From positions 4,898,001-4,962,000 of the forward strand of contig NW_020825312.1 in NCBI RefSeq assembly GCF_003286085.1: a stretch of DNA of 64,000 nucleotides, written 5' to 3'. This stretch comes from Drosophila persimilis. Taxonomy: Eukaryota > Arthropoda > Insecta > Diptera > Drosophilidae. Made by a program: the position numbers and the translations under genes. Position 1 is the stretch's first letter; every line of letters begins with the position of its first letter. Shown one piece after another: positions 34,849-46,300 of this stretch. Below the pieces are notes generated by a model. It was given only the letters and a program-made list of their open reading frames with translations. It was not told the origin of the DNA and made no database searches.

Positions 34849-37119
34849 ATGTCATTGCAGTTGTTAAAAGCGCTCTTCTATCAGCGCAGCGCCAGAGGCC
34901 TTATTTACCAGCTAACCAAAGCTACGTGGAGCGAGCACATTGCCAGCAGGGCACACGCGAAATTATTTTTCTGCACAACCTCCTCCCACGCCGCCGCCTC
35001 TCCGACCCAGCCAAAGACTTGGGGCTCCAAGAAGCAGAACCGCAGCGTGAAACTACGAGCGAAGGCAGCAGATTTCATCATGTCGAATCCAGAGATTGAA
35101 GCACAACTGGCGCCGCTGCGTGAGCGGGTGCAGGAGCAGGGAAACCTGGTGCGATCGCTCAAAGAAGCCGGTGCCGCCGAGCTGGACGTCAAAAAGGCAG
35201 TGGCGGAGCTGAAGGCGAGAAAGAAGTTGCTCGAGGATAAAGAGCTGGCCCTGACCCCCAGCGTGGTTAGCTTCGACCGAGCCAAAATGGAAGATCTGCT
35301 GAAGCGTCGCTTCTTCTACGACCAGAGCTTTGCCATATACGGCGGCATCACCGGCCAGTACGACTTCGGACCCATGGGCTGTGCCCTCAAGTCGAATATT
35401 TTGTCACTGTGGCGTCAGTACTTTGCCCTGGAAGAGCAGATGCTGGAGGTTGACTGCTCAATCCTCACCCCGGAGCCAGTTCTGAAAGCGTCTGGGCATG
35501 TGGAGCGCTTTGCTGATCTGATGGTAAAGGACGTCAAGACCGGTGAATGCTTCCGACTAGATCATCTCATCAAGCAGGCCCTGGAGAAGCTATCGAAGGC
35601 CAAGGAGGCCACCCCAGCGCTGCAGGCAGAGTGCGAGGACATCATCATCAAGCTGGATGGTCTCAACAAGCAAGAGCTGGCCGATGTTCTGGCCAAGTAC
35701 AGCATTAAGTCGCCCCTCACTGGCAACGACCTGACCGAACCCATCGAGTTCAACCTGATGTTTGCAACCCAGATCGGACCCACTGGCCTGGTGAAGGGCT
35801 TCCTCCGTCCTGAGACGGCCCAGGGTATTTTTGTGAACTTCAAGCGCCTGCTGGAATTCAACCAGGGCAAGCTGCCCTTCGCCGTGGCCCAGATTGGCAA
35901 CTCCTTCCGCAACGAAATCTCCCCCAGGTCGGGTTTGATACGTGTGCGGGAATTTACCATGGCGGAAATCGAGCACTTCTGTGATCCCACACAGAAGGAC
36001 CATCCCAAGTTCGGCAACGTGAAGGACGAGAAGATGACTCTGTACTCGGCCTGCAACCAAATGGACGGCAAGTCGGCTACGCAGCTTGCCATTGGCGAAG
36101 CCGTCTCCGCCAAGCTGGTGGCCAACGAGACGTTGGGCTACTACATGGCCCGCATCCAACAGTTCCTGCTGGCCATTGGCATCAAGCCGGAATGCCTGCG
36201 CTTCCGGCAGCACATGAGCAACGAGATGGCCCACTATGCCTGCGACTGTTGGGACGCCGAGATCCTCACCTCATACGGCTGGGTGGAGTGTGTGGGCTGT
36301 GCGGACAGGAGTGCATACGACCTGGGCCAGCATACAGCTGCCACCGGTGTCCGGCTGGTGGCCGAGAAGCGTCTGCCGGCGCCCAAGACGGTGGAGGTCA
36401 GTGAGATCGTCCCCAACAAGCAAGCGCTGGGCAAGACCTTTAAGAAGGAGGCCAAAACAATAACAGAGGCCCTGGCTAAGTTGTCATTGGAGGAGATCAG
36501 CAGGGCGGAGCAAGAGCTCAACGCGAACGGACAGTACAAGCTGATCCTGGCCGATGGAAACACTCACGAGCTGGCCAAAGATACCATCAGCGTGAAGCAT
36601 TCTTCGAAAACGGTCCACGTGGAGGAGTTCATCCCGAGTGTGGTAGAGCCGTCTTTCGGTATCGGTCGGATTATGTATGCTCTTTTGGAGCACAGCTTCC
36701 AGTGCCGCGAAGGCGATGATCAGCGCTGCTACTTCACCCTGCCACCGCTGGTGGCCCCTCTCAAGTGCTCGATCCTGCCCTTGTCTAACAATGCAGAATT
36801 CCAGCCCTACACAAAGAAGCTCTCCTCGAGCTTCACCAAGGCCGAGCTGTCGCACAAGGTGGACGACTCGAGTGGCTCGATCGGTCGGCGATATGCCCGC
36901 ACAGACGAGATTGCCATACCCTACGGCATCACCGTGGACTTTGATACGCTGAAGGAACCCCACACGGTCACTCTTCGTGACCGCAACACAATGAAGCAAG
37001 TGCGCGTGGGCCTGGAGCAGGTGGTCGGTGTTGTCAAGGACCTGGCCACGGCACGTACCAGCTGGGAGCAGGTTGTTGCGCAGTACCCAGTCTTCGAGCA
37101 GCAGGAGGCCACAAAGTAA
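34849..37119 (+). CDS. GlyRS: Glycyl-tRNA synthetase, mitochondrial and cytosolic forms
   Basis: Intronless 756-codon frame. Class II aminoacyl-tRNA synthetase that charges tRNA-Gly. Order: Arg/Ser-rich, acid-poor mitochondrial leader (1-77); WHEP domain (about 82-130, basic coiled helix with [14 protein letters not shown]); the eukaryotic GlyRS start [23 protein letters not shown]; class II motif 2 near 350 ([21 protein letters not shown]); motif 3 near 600 ([16 protein letters not shown]); and a C-terminal anticodon-binding domain with the [20 protein letters not shown] signature. A second in-frame ATG at 35080 ([10 protein letters not shown]) begins just before the WHEP domain, so leaky scanning or an alternative transcript start can give a 679-residue cytosolic enzyme, as known for this gene in animals. 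AATAAA near 37240 ends the transcript. All key motifs look intact. Confidence 0.97.
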   Translation: MSLQLLKALFYQRSARGLIYQLTKATWSEHIASRAHAKLFFCTTSSHAAASPTQPKTWGSKKQNRSVKLRAKAADFIMSNPEIEAQLAPLRERVQEQGNLVRSLKEAGAAELDVKKAVAELKARKKLLEDKELALTPSVVSFDRAKMEDLLKRRFFYDQSFAIYGGITGQYDFGPMGCALKSNILSLWRQYFALEEQMLEVDCSILTPEPVLKASGHVERFADLMVKDVKTGECFRLDHLIKQALEKLSKAKEATPALQAECEDIIIKLDGLNKQELADVLAKYSIKSPLTGNDLTEPIEFNLMFATQIGPTGLVKGFLRPETAQGIFVNFKRLLEFNQGKLPFAVAQIGNSFRNEISPRSGLIRVREFTMAEIEHFCDPTQKDHPKFGNVKDEKMTLYSACNQMDGKSATQLAIGEAVSAKLVANETLGYYMARIQQFLLAIGIKPECLRFRQHMSNEMAHYACDCWDAEILTSYGWVECVGCADRSAYDLGQHTAATGVRLVAEKRLPAPKTVEVSEIVPNKQALGKTFKKEAKTITEALAKLSLEEISRAEQELNANGQYKLILADGNTHELAKDTISVKHSSKTVHVEEFIPSVVEPSFGIGRIMYALLEHSFQCREGDDQRCYFTLPPLVAPLKCSILPLSNNAEFQPYTKKLSSSFTKAELSHKVDDSSGSIGRRYARTDEIAIPYGITVDFDTLKEPHTVTLRDRNTMKQVRVGLEQVVGVVKDLATARTSWEQVVAQYPVFEQQEATK

Positions 37120-37539
37120 ATCGGCGTCGCGAGATTTCAATGCCATGCTTGACATGCATTTACATTTACAGAATAATCCATTTTCTAATTATTTTATACG
37201 TACGATTATCGCAACACACCCCAAAGTGGGCTATCAACCAACAATAAAATGCTTTGCACGCTACAATGGGTATTTTTTACATTTATTCGGCACCCAACAT
37301 CGTTCTTGCCGTGATTTGAATCTAACGGCCTGTCGGTCGTTTACCAACATTTAAGTCCTTGTCGCTCATTCACTTTCAAACCATTTCAATTTGGCGCTCA
37401 AGTTTGGTGGGATTTGCTCTCTTTTTTTTTTGATTTTGTCTCTATTTTGTGGTGGGAAATCCTCTCTTCGTGGAGGGATTTTTCGTCGGAACAAGTTCCC
37501 TGCAACAATGAGACACCCCTGTAGAACCAAAGGGGTCAA

Positions 37540-37680
37540 TTTACCCCTATCGAACTAGTTCCGCGCCGTTTACCGCGCAACTAGTTACCCGGGATTCGAA
37601 CGCGGACCAGGTCTTCGTCGACTACAATGTACTAGTTCTGCAACTAGCTACGCGGGAAGCGAACGCGGACCAGTCGAAAA
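37540..37680. repeat. ACTAGTT-rich tandem repeat left of the DUF4806 gene
   Basis: Two copies, about 65 bp apart, of a unit with AACTAG-T-C-CGGGA--CGAACGCGGACCAG (ending near 37610 and 37674), with further ACTAGTT boxes at 37553, 37580, 37631 and 37642. On the minus strand the first copy contains GTTCGAATCCCGGG, which looks like a tRNA T-arm/B box, but no full tRNA can be folded around it. Confidence 0.6.
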
Positions 37681-38120
37681 AGAACCGAAAAACGAAGCCG
37701 CCTTCGTTTTGTTTTCGAAGTCGACAACTAACCCCTATCCCGTGGAATTATGAAGAAAACCCGAACAAGAGTAACAATACAGTGCTCACTCAATTAGTTG
37801 CAACCGATGCCACGCCATGCAATATGCATCAAAATGGTAATATAATCGTGATATTTTACTGTACTTGCGCTCGTGGAACGCAAGAGACAAGACACAAACT
37901 AAATGTATTTATTCTCCGCGCGTTTGCTTTTTGCGTTGATTTTTGTTCACTCCTGTTCGTGATCTTTTGCTGGAAGAGTTATTCTTGTTTAAATCGGATT
38001 AATATCAATTATAAAGTATAAAATATAAAGTATTATAAAGAAAAAAGTACAAATTTCAAATTAATAAATAAACTAATAAAGAAATACGTTCAGATATACA
38101 TATTATATATTTGAAACAAA

Positions 38121-39361
38121 ATGATAAGCAATAGGCATTTGCGTAGACTCCGAAAGAGGGAAAGGGAAGCTAACCTTGAAAAGTTAGCGCTTTGCAGTGA
38201 AGGAAAAGTGATAGGAAAATTGGAAGAAAAAGAATTGGGTGAAACAGGAATTCAGATAGAAGGGAAGGAATTAGCTTATGAAAATACCGAGATTCAGCCA
38301 AACAAATCGCCATTAAATGATGAACTTAGTCAGTGCTTTATAAAGCAAAGTCCAAAGCGTGCATGTGTATCACCAAAAAAAGTTATGGGCTTTTCCATGC
38401 CAAGCAATGGTAAGTATATTTTATTTCATAATAAAAAAAAAGCTAATACGATTTTTCCAGAAAATGAGGAAGGTAAAACATGCTCGGACGTTTTAGATGA
38501 GCTCAAAAAAACAACCGGTAAATATAAACTTTGTTTGCAATGAATAGTGGAATAATTAAATATTTATATACTTTTAGAAACTCTGCAATTGGAGAATGCA
38601 GCTATTCGTGGTAAGACTTATAAAGATTAATAGAAAAATATTTGTTTCCAATGAATAGTGGAATAATTAAATATTTATATACTTTTAGAAACTCTGCAAT
38701 TGGAGAATGTAGCTATTCGTGGTAAGACTTATAAAGATTAATAGAAAAATATTTGTATTTATATAATCAAATTAATTAACAACATTGTTTTTATGTAGAT
38801 CAACTAAAAAAAGTGCTCCAAATTTTGGCTGATCAAACTGTTTTGATCAAACAGCTGGTCAAGGAGAAAGGGGAAATGAATCCCATTCGGGAACATTTCC
38901 CAATCAAATCTGAGGAGCAGTTAATAGAATTGGAGGAAAAAATAAAATTAAATAGGAGCATTTATGTAAGTAAATCTGTACTCTAAATTATATGACCTTC
39001 TCTGTCTTATCTTTATATTTTATGGTTTATTTACAGATAACAGCAATGAAATCAGTTCTGCAGCCAACTGGCGTTTTAAGCAGTTTAAGCTTTATTATGA
39101 GCGAGGAAATCGTTCTGGCATATAATGTCGATGGGGTCCAAGGGAAGAAGGCACTTAGGTCCCACAAGGAATTTTTTTCAGCTTTGCTAGGTAAAATACC
39201 ATTTACACTTTTAGAGTTTAAAATTGTTCAAATTATAAAATAAAAAAATAATTACAGAATGTATTACGCCTGGAGAGGAGAACCCCGAAGGCATTTTACG
39301 GAAAGCAATGCAGAGGATGGAAGAGAAGTTTTTCAAAAAGAAATGTATGGAAATGGACTAG
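38121..39361 (+). CDS. DUF4806-domain protein, seven exons, function unknown
   Basis: Exons 38121-38409, 38461-38517, 38578-38610, 38689-38721, 38799-38965, 39037-39190 and 39258-39361, all with GT-AG sites and an unbroken frame of 278 codons. N-terminus basic (RHLRRLRKREREANLEKL), then a Lys/Glu/Ser linker, a short helical stretch, and from about residue 180 the DUF4806 pattern: PIKSEEQLIELEEKIKL, a GVLSSLSFIMSEEIVLAYNVDGVQGKKAL core, and C-terminal CITPGEENPEGILRKAMQRMEEKFFKKK. DUF4806 proteins are common, multicopy and uncharacterised in insects. Exons 3 and 4 are a tandem duplication (see the repeat entry). Very A/T-rich, unlike GlyRS and CTPsyn beside it, and bracketed by ACTAGTT-type repeats, so it may have arrived on a mobile element or be a young gene. 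The frame is intact. Confidence 0.75.
38541..38758. repeat. 111-bp tandem duplication of a small exon with its intron
   Basis: The unit beginning TGAATAGTGGAATAATTAAA at 38541 recurs at 38652, offset 111 bp, with almost no differences (one is GCA to GTA in the exon). Each copy carries a 33-base exon (TLQLEN-AIR) with its own acceptor and donor. 33 is a multiple of 3, so use of one or both copies keeps the frame. Confidence 0.9.
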
Positions 39362-39429
39362 TCTAAGCTACATACAATTTAATATTATACGTTTATATTG
39401 GAAGACATTGTATTTTTATTTTTGTATTA

Positions 39430-39545
39430 TTCACTGGTAACTAGGTCAGGGCTAGCTACGGGTAATCGAGTGGGGAACTAGTTGCTGGCTTTCTACTGGT
39501 AACTAGCTCGGAACTACCTCTTGAGCAATCGAGTGGGTGGCGTGC
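39430..39545. repeat. ACTAG-rich tandem repeat right of the DUF4806 gene
   Basis: Two copies of a unit ACTGGTAACTAG...GCTA/CTAC...GAGCAATCGAGTGGG or TAATCGAGTGGG (starting near 39433 and 39498). ACTAG boxes recall those at 37540-37680 on the other side of the gene. Confidence 0.55.
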
Positions 39546-39709
39546 ACCTATGCATTAAAATATATATGCTGGAGGCACACATAACAAGAAACCTAAAACC
39601 ATGCGAAATTCTCATACTTGTAAGATATGAATATTAGTTTATAAGATTTGAATATTAGTTTAAGATTTACTCATCGATAGTATTATAAGAAATATTAATG
39701 TACTCGATA

Positions 39710-39717
39710 TATCGATA
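39710..39717. promoter_or_regulatory. DRE (TATCGATA) motif
   Basis: A perfect TATCGATA, the DREF-binding element typical of Drosophila replication and housekeeping promoters, lies about 620 bases upstream of the CTPsyn start codon. Distance makes the link to CTPsyn uncertain. Confidence 0.35.
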
Positions 39718-39858
39718 CTTGTCGAGGACAACGCACATTCATTCGAATACGACGATCAAGAAAGAAAAACATATAATCAAACCTTGCTATTAAAAGTTTA
39801 CATACTCATATACTAACACATCTAAAGCGCCGCTGCGCTGGCTGGCTAGTACCGTACC

Positions 39859-40200
39859 CTAAAGCCAGAGCTGAAGTCCCTGGGACCTCCTTTTGAGAAA
39901 TCGACGTGTGACGCTTTCTTGGTATGAGCTGGCACATCTATATACTGTATATTTCGATATATTTATGAGGGTCAGACCGTATATAATAATGACTTTAAAA
40001 AAGATTATGGACAACAGGCAAAAACAGTCAAGACAAATTACAAGGTTCGTTCGAAACCTCATCTCGCGTGTGCCTTGCAGACAAAATCGGCAAAGTACAT
40101 TGGCAGTTGGGGTAGACTTCGCCTTGCATGCGCTGCATTTTCTGGGCCGTTTTGCCTGATGTCCGCACCCTCTTTTTCCTTCCATTATGTAGCAAATGTG
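39859..40200 (-). pseudogene. Possible transposase remnant with Cys-rich end (weak)
   Basis: The minus-strand frame carries a Cys pattern RKCSACKAK-x10-CRFC ... LVICLDCF, reminiscent of the C-terminal zinc-binding tail of piggyBac-type transposases (CxxC ... YxCxxC ... LCxxCF). Surrounding sequence gives no further domain, and the last part overlaps the CTPsyn promoter. Weak resemblance only; it could be chance. Confidence 0.2.
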
Positions 40201-40273
40201 TAGGAACCATGTAGAATGGTAATGTAAAATGTAAAAATTCGATAAACCCGTGAAACAAAAAAAACTAACGCGC

Positions 40274-40279
40274 CACGTG
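40274..40279. promoter_or_regulatory. CACGTG E-box just upstream of CTPsyn
   Basis: Canonical Myc/Max-type E-box, 59 bases before the CTPsyn ATG and so near the likely transcription start. CTP synthase is a growth gene of the kind Myc controls; the regulatory link here is inference from motif and position. Confidence 0.45.
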
Positions 40280-40337
40280 CAGGAGAGATTGTATATTTGT
40301 CTACATCTGTGAATCTGAGAAGTAAACGTGCGCAAAT

Positions 40338-43300
40338 ATGAAATACATCCTGGTCACTGGCGGCGTCATAAGCGGTGTGGGCAAGGGCGTCATTGCTTCA
40401 TCGTTTGGAACTCTGCTCAAGTCGTGCCAACTTGATGTGACATCCATCAAAATTGATCCTTACATCAATATAGATGCTGGAACGTTTTCTCCTTACGAGC
40501 ATGGTGAGTTAATGGGGCCCAGTAACAATGAAGATACATAAATATAAATATACATTTGCTTAAGAGTATCGTGCAGTATCAGGAAAATATCCATACATAT
40601 GTATGTATGTATGTGCATAGATTTTTCTTGGCAATTTTTCAATACATCTTATCTGTATTTGAGGACATCTGTGTGGGTGTTTCGATACATGTATATACAT
40701 ATATGCAGAAGGTGCCTCCTCTCTCTTTGTTGTTGTTGTTGTCGAAGGTCACGCGGCTCGGCTTGTTGCAACTTTGCCAGCGCCGCCGCCACATGGTGGT
40801 GTGTGGGAGTGTCTTGCTGTAGTATTTTTGTTTGTATTTATCAAGATTTCACTGACTGAAAGCAACAATTTTGATTGATCGTATACATTACAAGTTGGAA
40901 CAAGATGCATAATATACAAACTGTAAGTACTTATAGTAAAACAACTGCGTCGCGGCTTTTTGCAAGCACGCGGAAGACGACAAAATTATATACATATGTA
41001 TGTATCTAAAGCGCTTACTCTCTGTTTATGTCTCTCTCTTTCGAAAAGTCGCCCTCAGCCGGCATCCGGCTGCTTGCCGTTTCGTTGCTGTTGTTGCTCT
41101 CTTTTTCTTGCACTTGACATTGAAAATGAAAGTTTTTCTTTACTCTTTCCTTTCCTGTTTTAGCCTCTCTGCTTTGTTTGCTTGCTTATTTTCGTTGCTT
41201 GTATTTACTGTTGACGCAGGTTGTGTGATTAAAGGAATGTGCTGGGGGGTTGGCAGTATTGGCGGGCGAAATATGTACGCTCGCGGGCACATCGATTTGT
41301 TTGATAATAAATAAAACGAAACAAAAAAAAAACCGAAAGTTCATAAATTGGTATTTTCTCATGCAGTCCTAGGAGAGGGTGCTATCTGTTAAATTGAATG
41401 TTAATTATATTTTCTGCGAGGTTACAGGTAACTTAACAACTCTGCGGTTCTGCTGCACTCTAAACAGACACACAAAACACACACTCACAGAAGAAAGCTC
41501 CTACAGCAAATGGCACGGCAGCAACAACTGCAACGCAACTGAAATGTGCCTATGCAACGTGCCAATTCGAGTGTGTTCGCATGTGTGTGGTTGAGGGCGA
41601 ATACGTATGTACATGGGTACCTCCTGGAAATTAAGGGCCCATCTACACGTGTCAACAACTCAACGTACATATGTATACAAAAGTGAGCAAGATCATAATT
41701 TTGTATTGTGCATACGAGGGCTGTTCCAAAAGTTCCGTAGACTTGGCTGCTTTTAATATGAAGAGGTCAAAATCGACACTTCCATTTATAAGTTTGGCAT
41801 TTCTTGACCACATCGTGCTTAGCACTTTTTATTCTACGTTTTATATAGTTTAACGATTAACGAAGCATGCCTCTTGGATAAAAATGAAATCAACACATGC
41901 AAATTTTCGTGTCATGATTTTCTACGATTTTCGATCAAGTTTAGTTCAAGTTTTGGTAATGAAGCACCATGCATTGCCACTGCGAAAAACTGGTAGAACA
42001 ATTTCAGAAGTATTGCGTCCTTCGCTAAAGAACGAATCTCCTGTTGCACCGGAAAAATGTGTGCTGTGCGGGATTGGCTATTGCAATTATGTCATATAAA
42101 ATACCATGAGATAGAGGCATCTTTCGGCATTAAAGGGACACAGATACATTCAGCATAGCATGAACAGTTGGCCGGCAAGAAGAATTTCGCTCGTGAGATA
42201 CAGCATAATTTGACACTGAAAAATGTGCTTTGGTGAATGGTTTTAGCGGATGCTAACGTGCATACATTATCATGGATAATATTTTGAAGAGCAATAAAAT
42301 CATTTTCAATGATATTTCGTCGTTTTTTCACTTTTAGGCTACGGACTTAAAGAGTAGCCTTTGTATGCATTGAAGTTGAACACATTTTCCGCATATCCTT
42401 TTCCCTTCGCCTTACTTGCTTTACCAGCATAATAGGGTGCCCCACACAAACTTTTGTTTGAAGAGAGTGACAGCCGCACTGACGTTTTACTCACATTTAA
42501 ATATTTAGATAAGTTGCTAGAGAAAGTCTTAGTTGCATGCCCTTAAAATACAAGGATTCTATGATTTCTACAAATAATCTGCCGATTCACGAAATAAGAC
42601 TATGTCCAATAATATAAGATATTTTTAGAACTTAAAGAATACCTTACATCAGAGGTCGGCACGAATTTTTTTTTGCAAGCAAAACGTAAATGAGGTCAGC
42701 GCACTTATGCACATAAAGCCGACCGCTGGCTTACATAGAAAGAGATGGACTAACGATCATCGCTAAATCGACTCGACTTATTAAGAATATACATATGTAT
42801 GTAAGCACTAATAATTCTTTGCGAAGTTGGAGATGTTGTAGTTATGTGCGCTACAAACATCTGACCAATTTCAAACATCAAGTCTAAGGATATACAAATT
42901 GATCAGCTTTTATTAGGTCCCTTATATATACTCGGTAAGTATTACCTTGTCTATTTGCATGTTTGGACAGAATTTCCTGTAAATTGAGACACACTGCTCC
43001 CCTTCACCCCGTTGCGACGCCACCACACCAGATTACTGGCTGCCGGCTTCCTGTCATTTGCATTTTTCGCTTGCTCTCTCCGTTTTTGGGGGTCGAATTG
43101 CATTCTCTGCAGCTCTGCTCATTTGTTTTATTGTTGTTGTTGCTGTACGGCGAAAGTATTGGTGCGGTTAGGTGTGCTGGGTGTTGGGTGCAGAGGGTGT
43201 GGTGTGGTGTGAGTGGGGCGAGAGGCCAGAGGAAGTTTGAGAGCGGTGTCGACGTAGGCGTAGGCGTAGGCGTCAGCGCCAACTGCGGCACATGCGTGCG

Positions 43301-46300
43301 CGTGTGCTTCATTTGTTTTACGTTAATTTCTGCAGTGTGTTCTGTGGGTGCGTGTGTGTGTGTGTGTGCCTGGGTGGGTGTGATGAGAATGGAGATGGAA
43401 ATGGCATGGGTTGCCATATTGGCCGCTGGCCCCCGAGCTTCGTTCCGTCTGCCGTCCATCTTTATGAGCGAGTTGTGCCTCCACGAGGGTGCCTTCTACA
43501 TGGCTTGTGTGTTTTTGTGCCTCGGCCATCATCTGTCGCTGTCGTTGACGCTGCTTCTTCTCCTGCCTCTAATTCTTCCTCTTTGGCCTGCTCCTGCTGA
43601 GGCTTTTGCGTGTTCTGCTCTCTGTCATTCCCATCTCCCCCGCAGCAGCATGGTCGCCATCACATTAGCGTTTTTAGCCATAAAAGAGGCAACGCAACCG
43701 AACCGTCTGCTGTTGCTGCTGCTGCTGCTGGTGGTGCTGCTTCGTTCTTCCATCCGTTCCGTCCGTCTGACCGTCTGGTTTTGTGTGAATGTGTGCGTTT
43801 GTGTGTGTTTCGTTGGGCCGTCATCGGCGTCAACATCGTTAGCAGCTGTTGCTCTTTGCGCTCTGCCATTAACTGCCGCCTCTCGCCTATCCCCTGCCAC
43901 TGTCCCATCCCGTCGTTTTGGCCTGCATTTGCTTTGTTGCTTTCGCAGTTGTGTTGTTGCTCGCTCTTCTGCTTGCGCTTTCGTTACGCTCACGTTTCGC
44001 GACGACAATAAAGCTTCTGCCTGCGCCTGTTTCTGCTCCCACTCCACTTTACTCCACTCCTCTCTTGACGCTGCCCTGTGCGTGTGCTTCGACTTCGTAT
44101 GTGTGTGGGTGCGTGTGTGTGCAAAAATTAAATGGAAAATACCATTTCGTTGCTACTCTTCAGGATGTGGCCCGTTGCTACGCGCTGGCTGGCGTCTGAG
44201 GTTGAGTGGCTCCTCCGGGTCCCTCTGCCTCCCATTCCCCTGTTACACGCACAACAGCTGTCAACATAGGCACAAATACACTCCTACCGTACTCTCACTG
44301 ATATGTTTCCGTGTGTGCGTGTGTTCTATGGCTTCACAAGCTTCCATCCTGCGTTTCATTAGAAATGGTTCTCTTTCGCGAAATTTGTATCTGTATTAAT
44401 TTCTTTTGAAGCGATACAGTTCAGCCATCACTTCGCTTCGTGACCCGTTATTGCCGTTGGTTATTTGGTTTTGATAGCTTTATAAGTAGACTCTCGATCG
44501 CAGGACATCTCAATATGGCGGCAATATGCGGATATGGAACCAAAGGTTCCATCTTCACGTACATATTTTGTCGTATTCGGTAGATATCAATCTTAGCCAA
44601 AACTACAAAATAGATATAAATCCATATGTAGATATTTATGCACATATAAATAGAATTTTGAAAAATTATGTTACGCTTACATAAGGTTACTGAATTTCTT
44701 GAGCATTAAACTTTTATTTAATTACATAAGAAATGAAATTTGGATCACAGCCTGGACTTGGCCTCTCACATACATATATTCCAGCCACCCTCCAGTAATG
44801 TTACAACCTCCTACCGAACTACCCCCTCCCCACCCCCAACCCCGTCTCACTTGTCCATGTCGGGGCGTGTGGGACGAGCAGGCGCCATCTACAGCCAAAT
44901 TCACATCGATTCGCTTTAGCAGCGTTGCACCGCCCCCGCCACCCGGCACCCGCACCTGCCGCGGCCTAGCTGCTGGTTCTGCTTCTGCTTCTGCTTGGCC
45001 TCTGCCTCTCTGTCTGCCCATGACTCCTCTCCCTCCTCCTGTCGCGTGATTTTAACGAGCCTCCCCACCTACCTCCTGCCACCTCTTCATGGTTTATGCT
45101 TTTCGCTCGCTTCCGCGCGTTGATTGTCGTTGGCGCAGTTGTTGCTGCTGCTGCTACTGCTGCTGCTGCTGTTGTTTTTGTTGTTGCTGTTGTTGTTGCC
45201 GCTGCTGCTGCTCCACCGGCTCCACCTCACACAGACAGCTGGTCTCTCTCTGCCCCAGTGTGTGTGCGTGCTGGATAGCCGGCAAACGTCGCCATCGCGC
45301 AATAATATGCCCAAAAGCAGCAGAAACAGCAGCAGCAGCAACAGCAGCAGCGAGCAGAGCAGAGCAAAGCAAAGCAAAGCAGGCTGGATGGCGATGGCTG
45401 GCTGGCAGTCAACGATGGCGGCGGCCGTTTTTAGCGTTTGTGCGCGCTGGCTGGCCTGGCGGCCCCCTTGGCCACCCAACCCCACACACATGCACAGCTA
45501 CATTATATGTATAGTACATTATATGTATATGTATGTAGGTATGTAGCATGTTTTTGTGTGTGTCCGTGTGTCGCCGGCAAGAGCTTGTGGCGTGGCTTTG
45601 GCTTTGGCTCTCCTGGCCCCGGCATGGGCCTGGGCCTCGCTGGCGTTTTTGCGTTTGAGTGTGTTTTTTTTTGTTGTTTTTTTTTCGTTGTCGTCGTTTC
45701 AGCTGCCGCCGCTAGTTGGCACGTTTTGTTGGCTCTCGCTTGGCTTTTGGGGGGCTTGGACTTGGGCTGGCTGCAGCCTGTCGTGGCAGCAGTGGCGGTG
45801 GCAGCGGCAACAGCCGCGTCAACGGCAGCGGCAGCGGCGCTTCGCACTTTGCTCTGCTGAATTTTCAATTTCAGTTGTAAGCTGACTGCAATCAGCAGTG
45901 GTTCGTGGTTCGTTTTGGTTCGAATTGGGTGTCGGTGTCGGTGTCGGTTTCGGTTGGCGCCTCCTGTCGTTTCTCGCTTTCATCGGCCGGCACACACACG
46001 CTCTCTGACGAACGGGATAGCGCCGAATACACGGGCCAAACGGACAGTGGCCCGCGCATCAACTTTTTGATTATTATAAACTTTAACGGTAACCCGCGCA
46101 CACGCCTACCCACCCACAGCCGCCTGGGCCGACTGGGCCGACTGGGCCAGCCACCCACACCGCAGCACATCACCGTTAGCTGCTTTCTGCTCCTCGCGCG
46201 CAAATTTCGCACATGTATGGACACACTTGTATGTATGTATGTGTGTGTGTGTTCATGTGTGTGTGTGCGCGTTTTATCGATTTCATAGAGCAACAAAAAC

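Noticed and set aside
35562..37155. Minus-strand frames of up to 223 codons opposite GlyRS
   Set aside because: Antisense to highly codon-biased GlyRS coding sequence.
37586..37610. tRNA gene on the minus strand
   Set aside because: Only a T-arm-like GTTCGAATCCCGGG is present; no A-box, anticodon arm or acceptor stem pairing around it.
42963..44399. A 478-codon open frame on the plus strand
   Set aside because: Translates to Cys/Leu/Val strings from (TG)n, (TTG)n and pyrimidine-rich intronic DNA; no domain; lies in CTPsyn intron 1.
45089..45885. Several overlapping 100-150 codon frames on both strands
   Set aside because: All six frames stay open because of (CTG/TTG/CAG)n repeats; poly-Leu, poly-Cys and poly-Gln output is a composition artefact.
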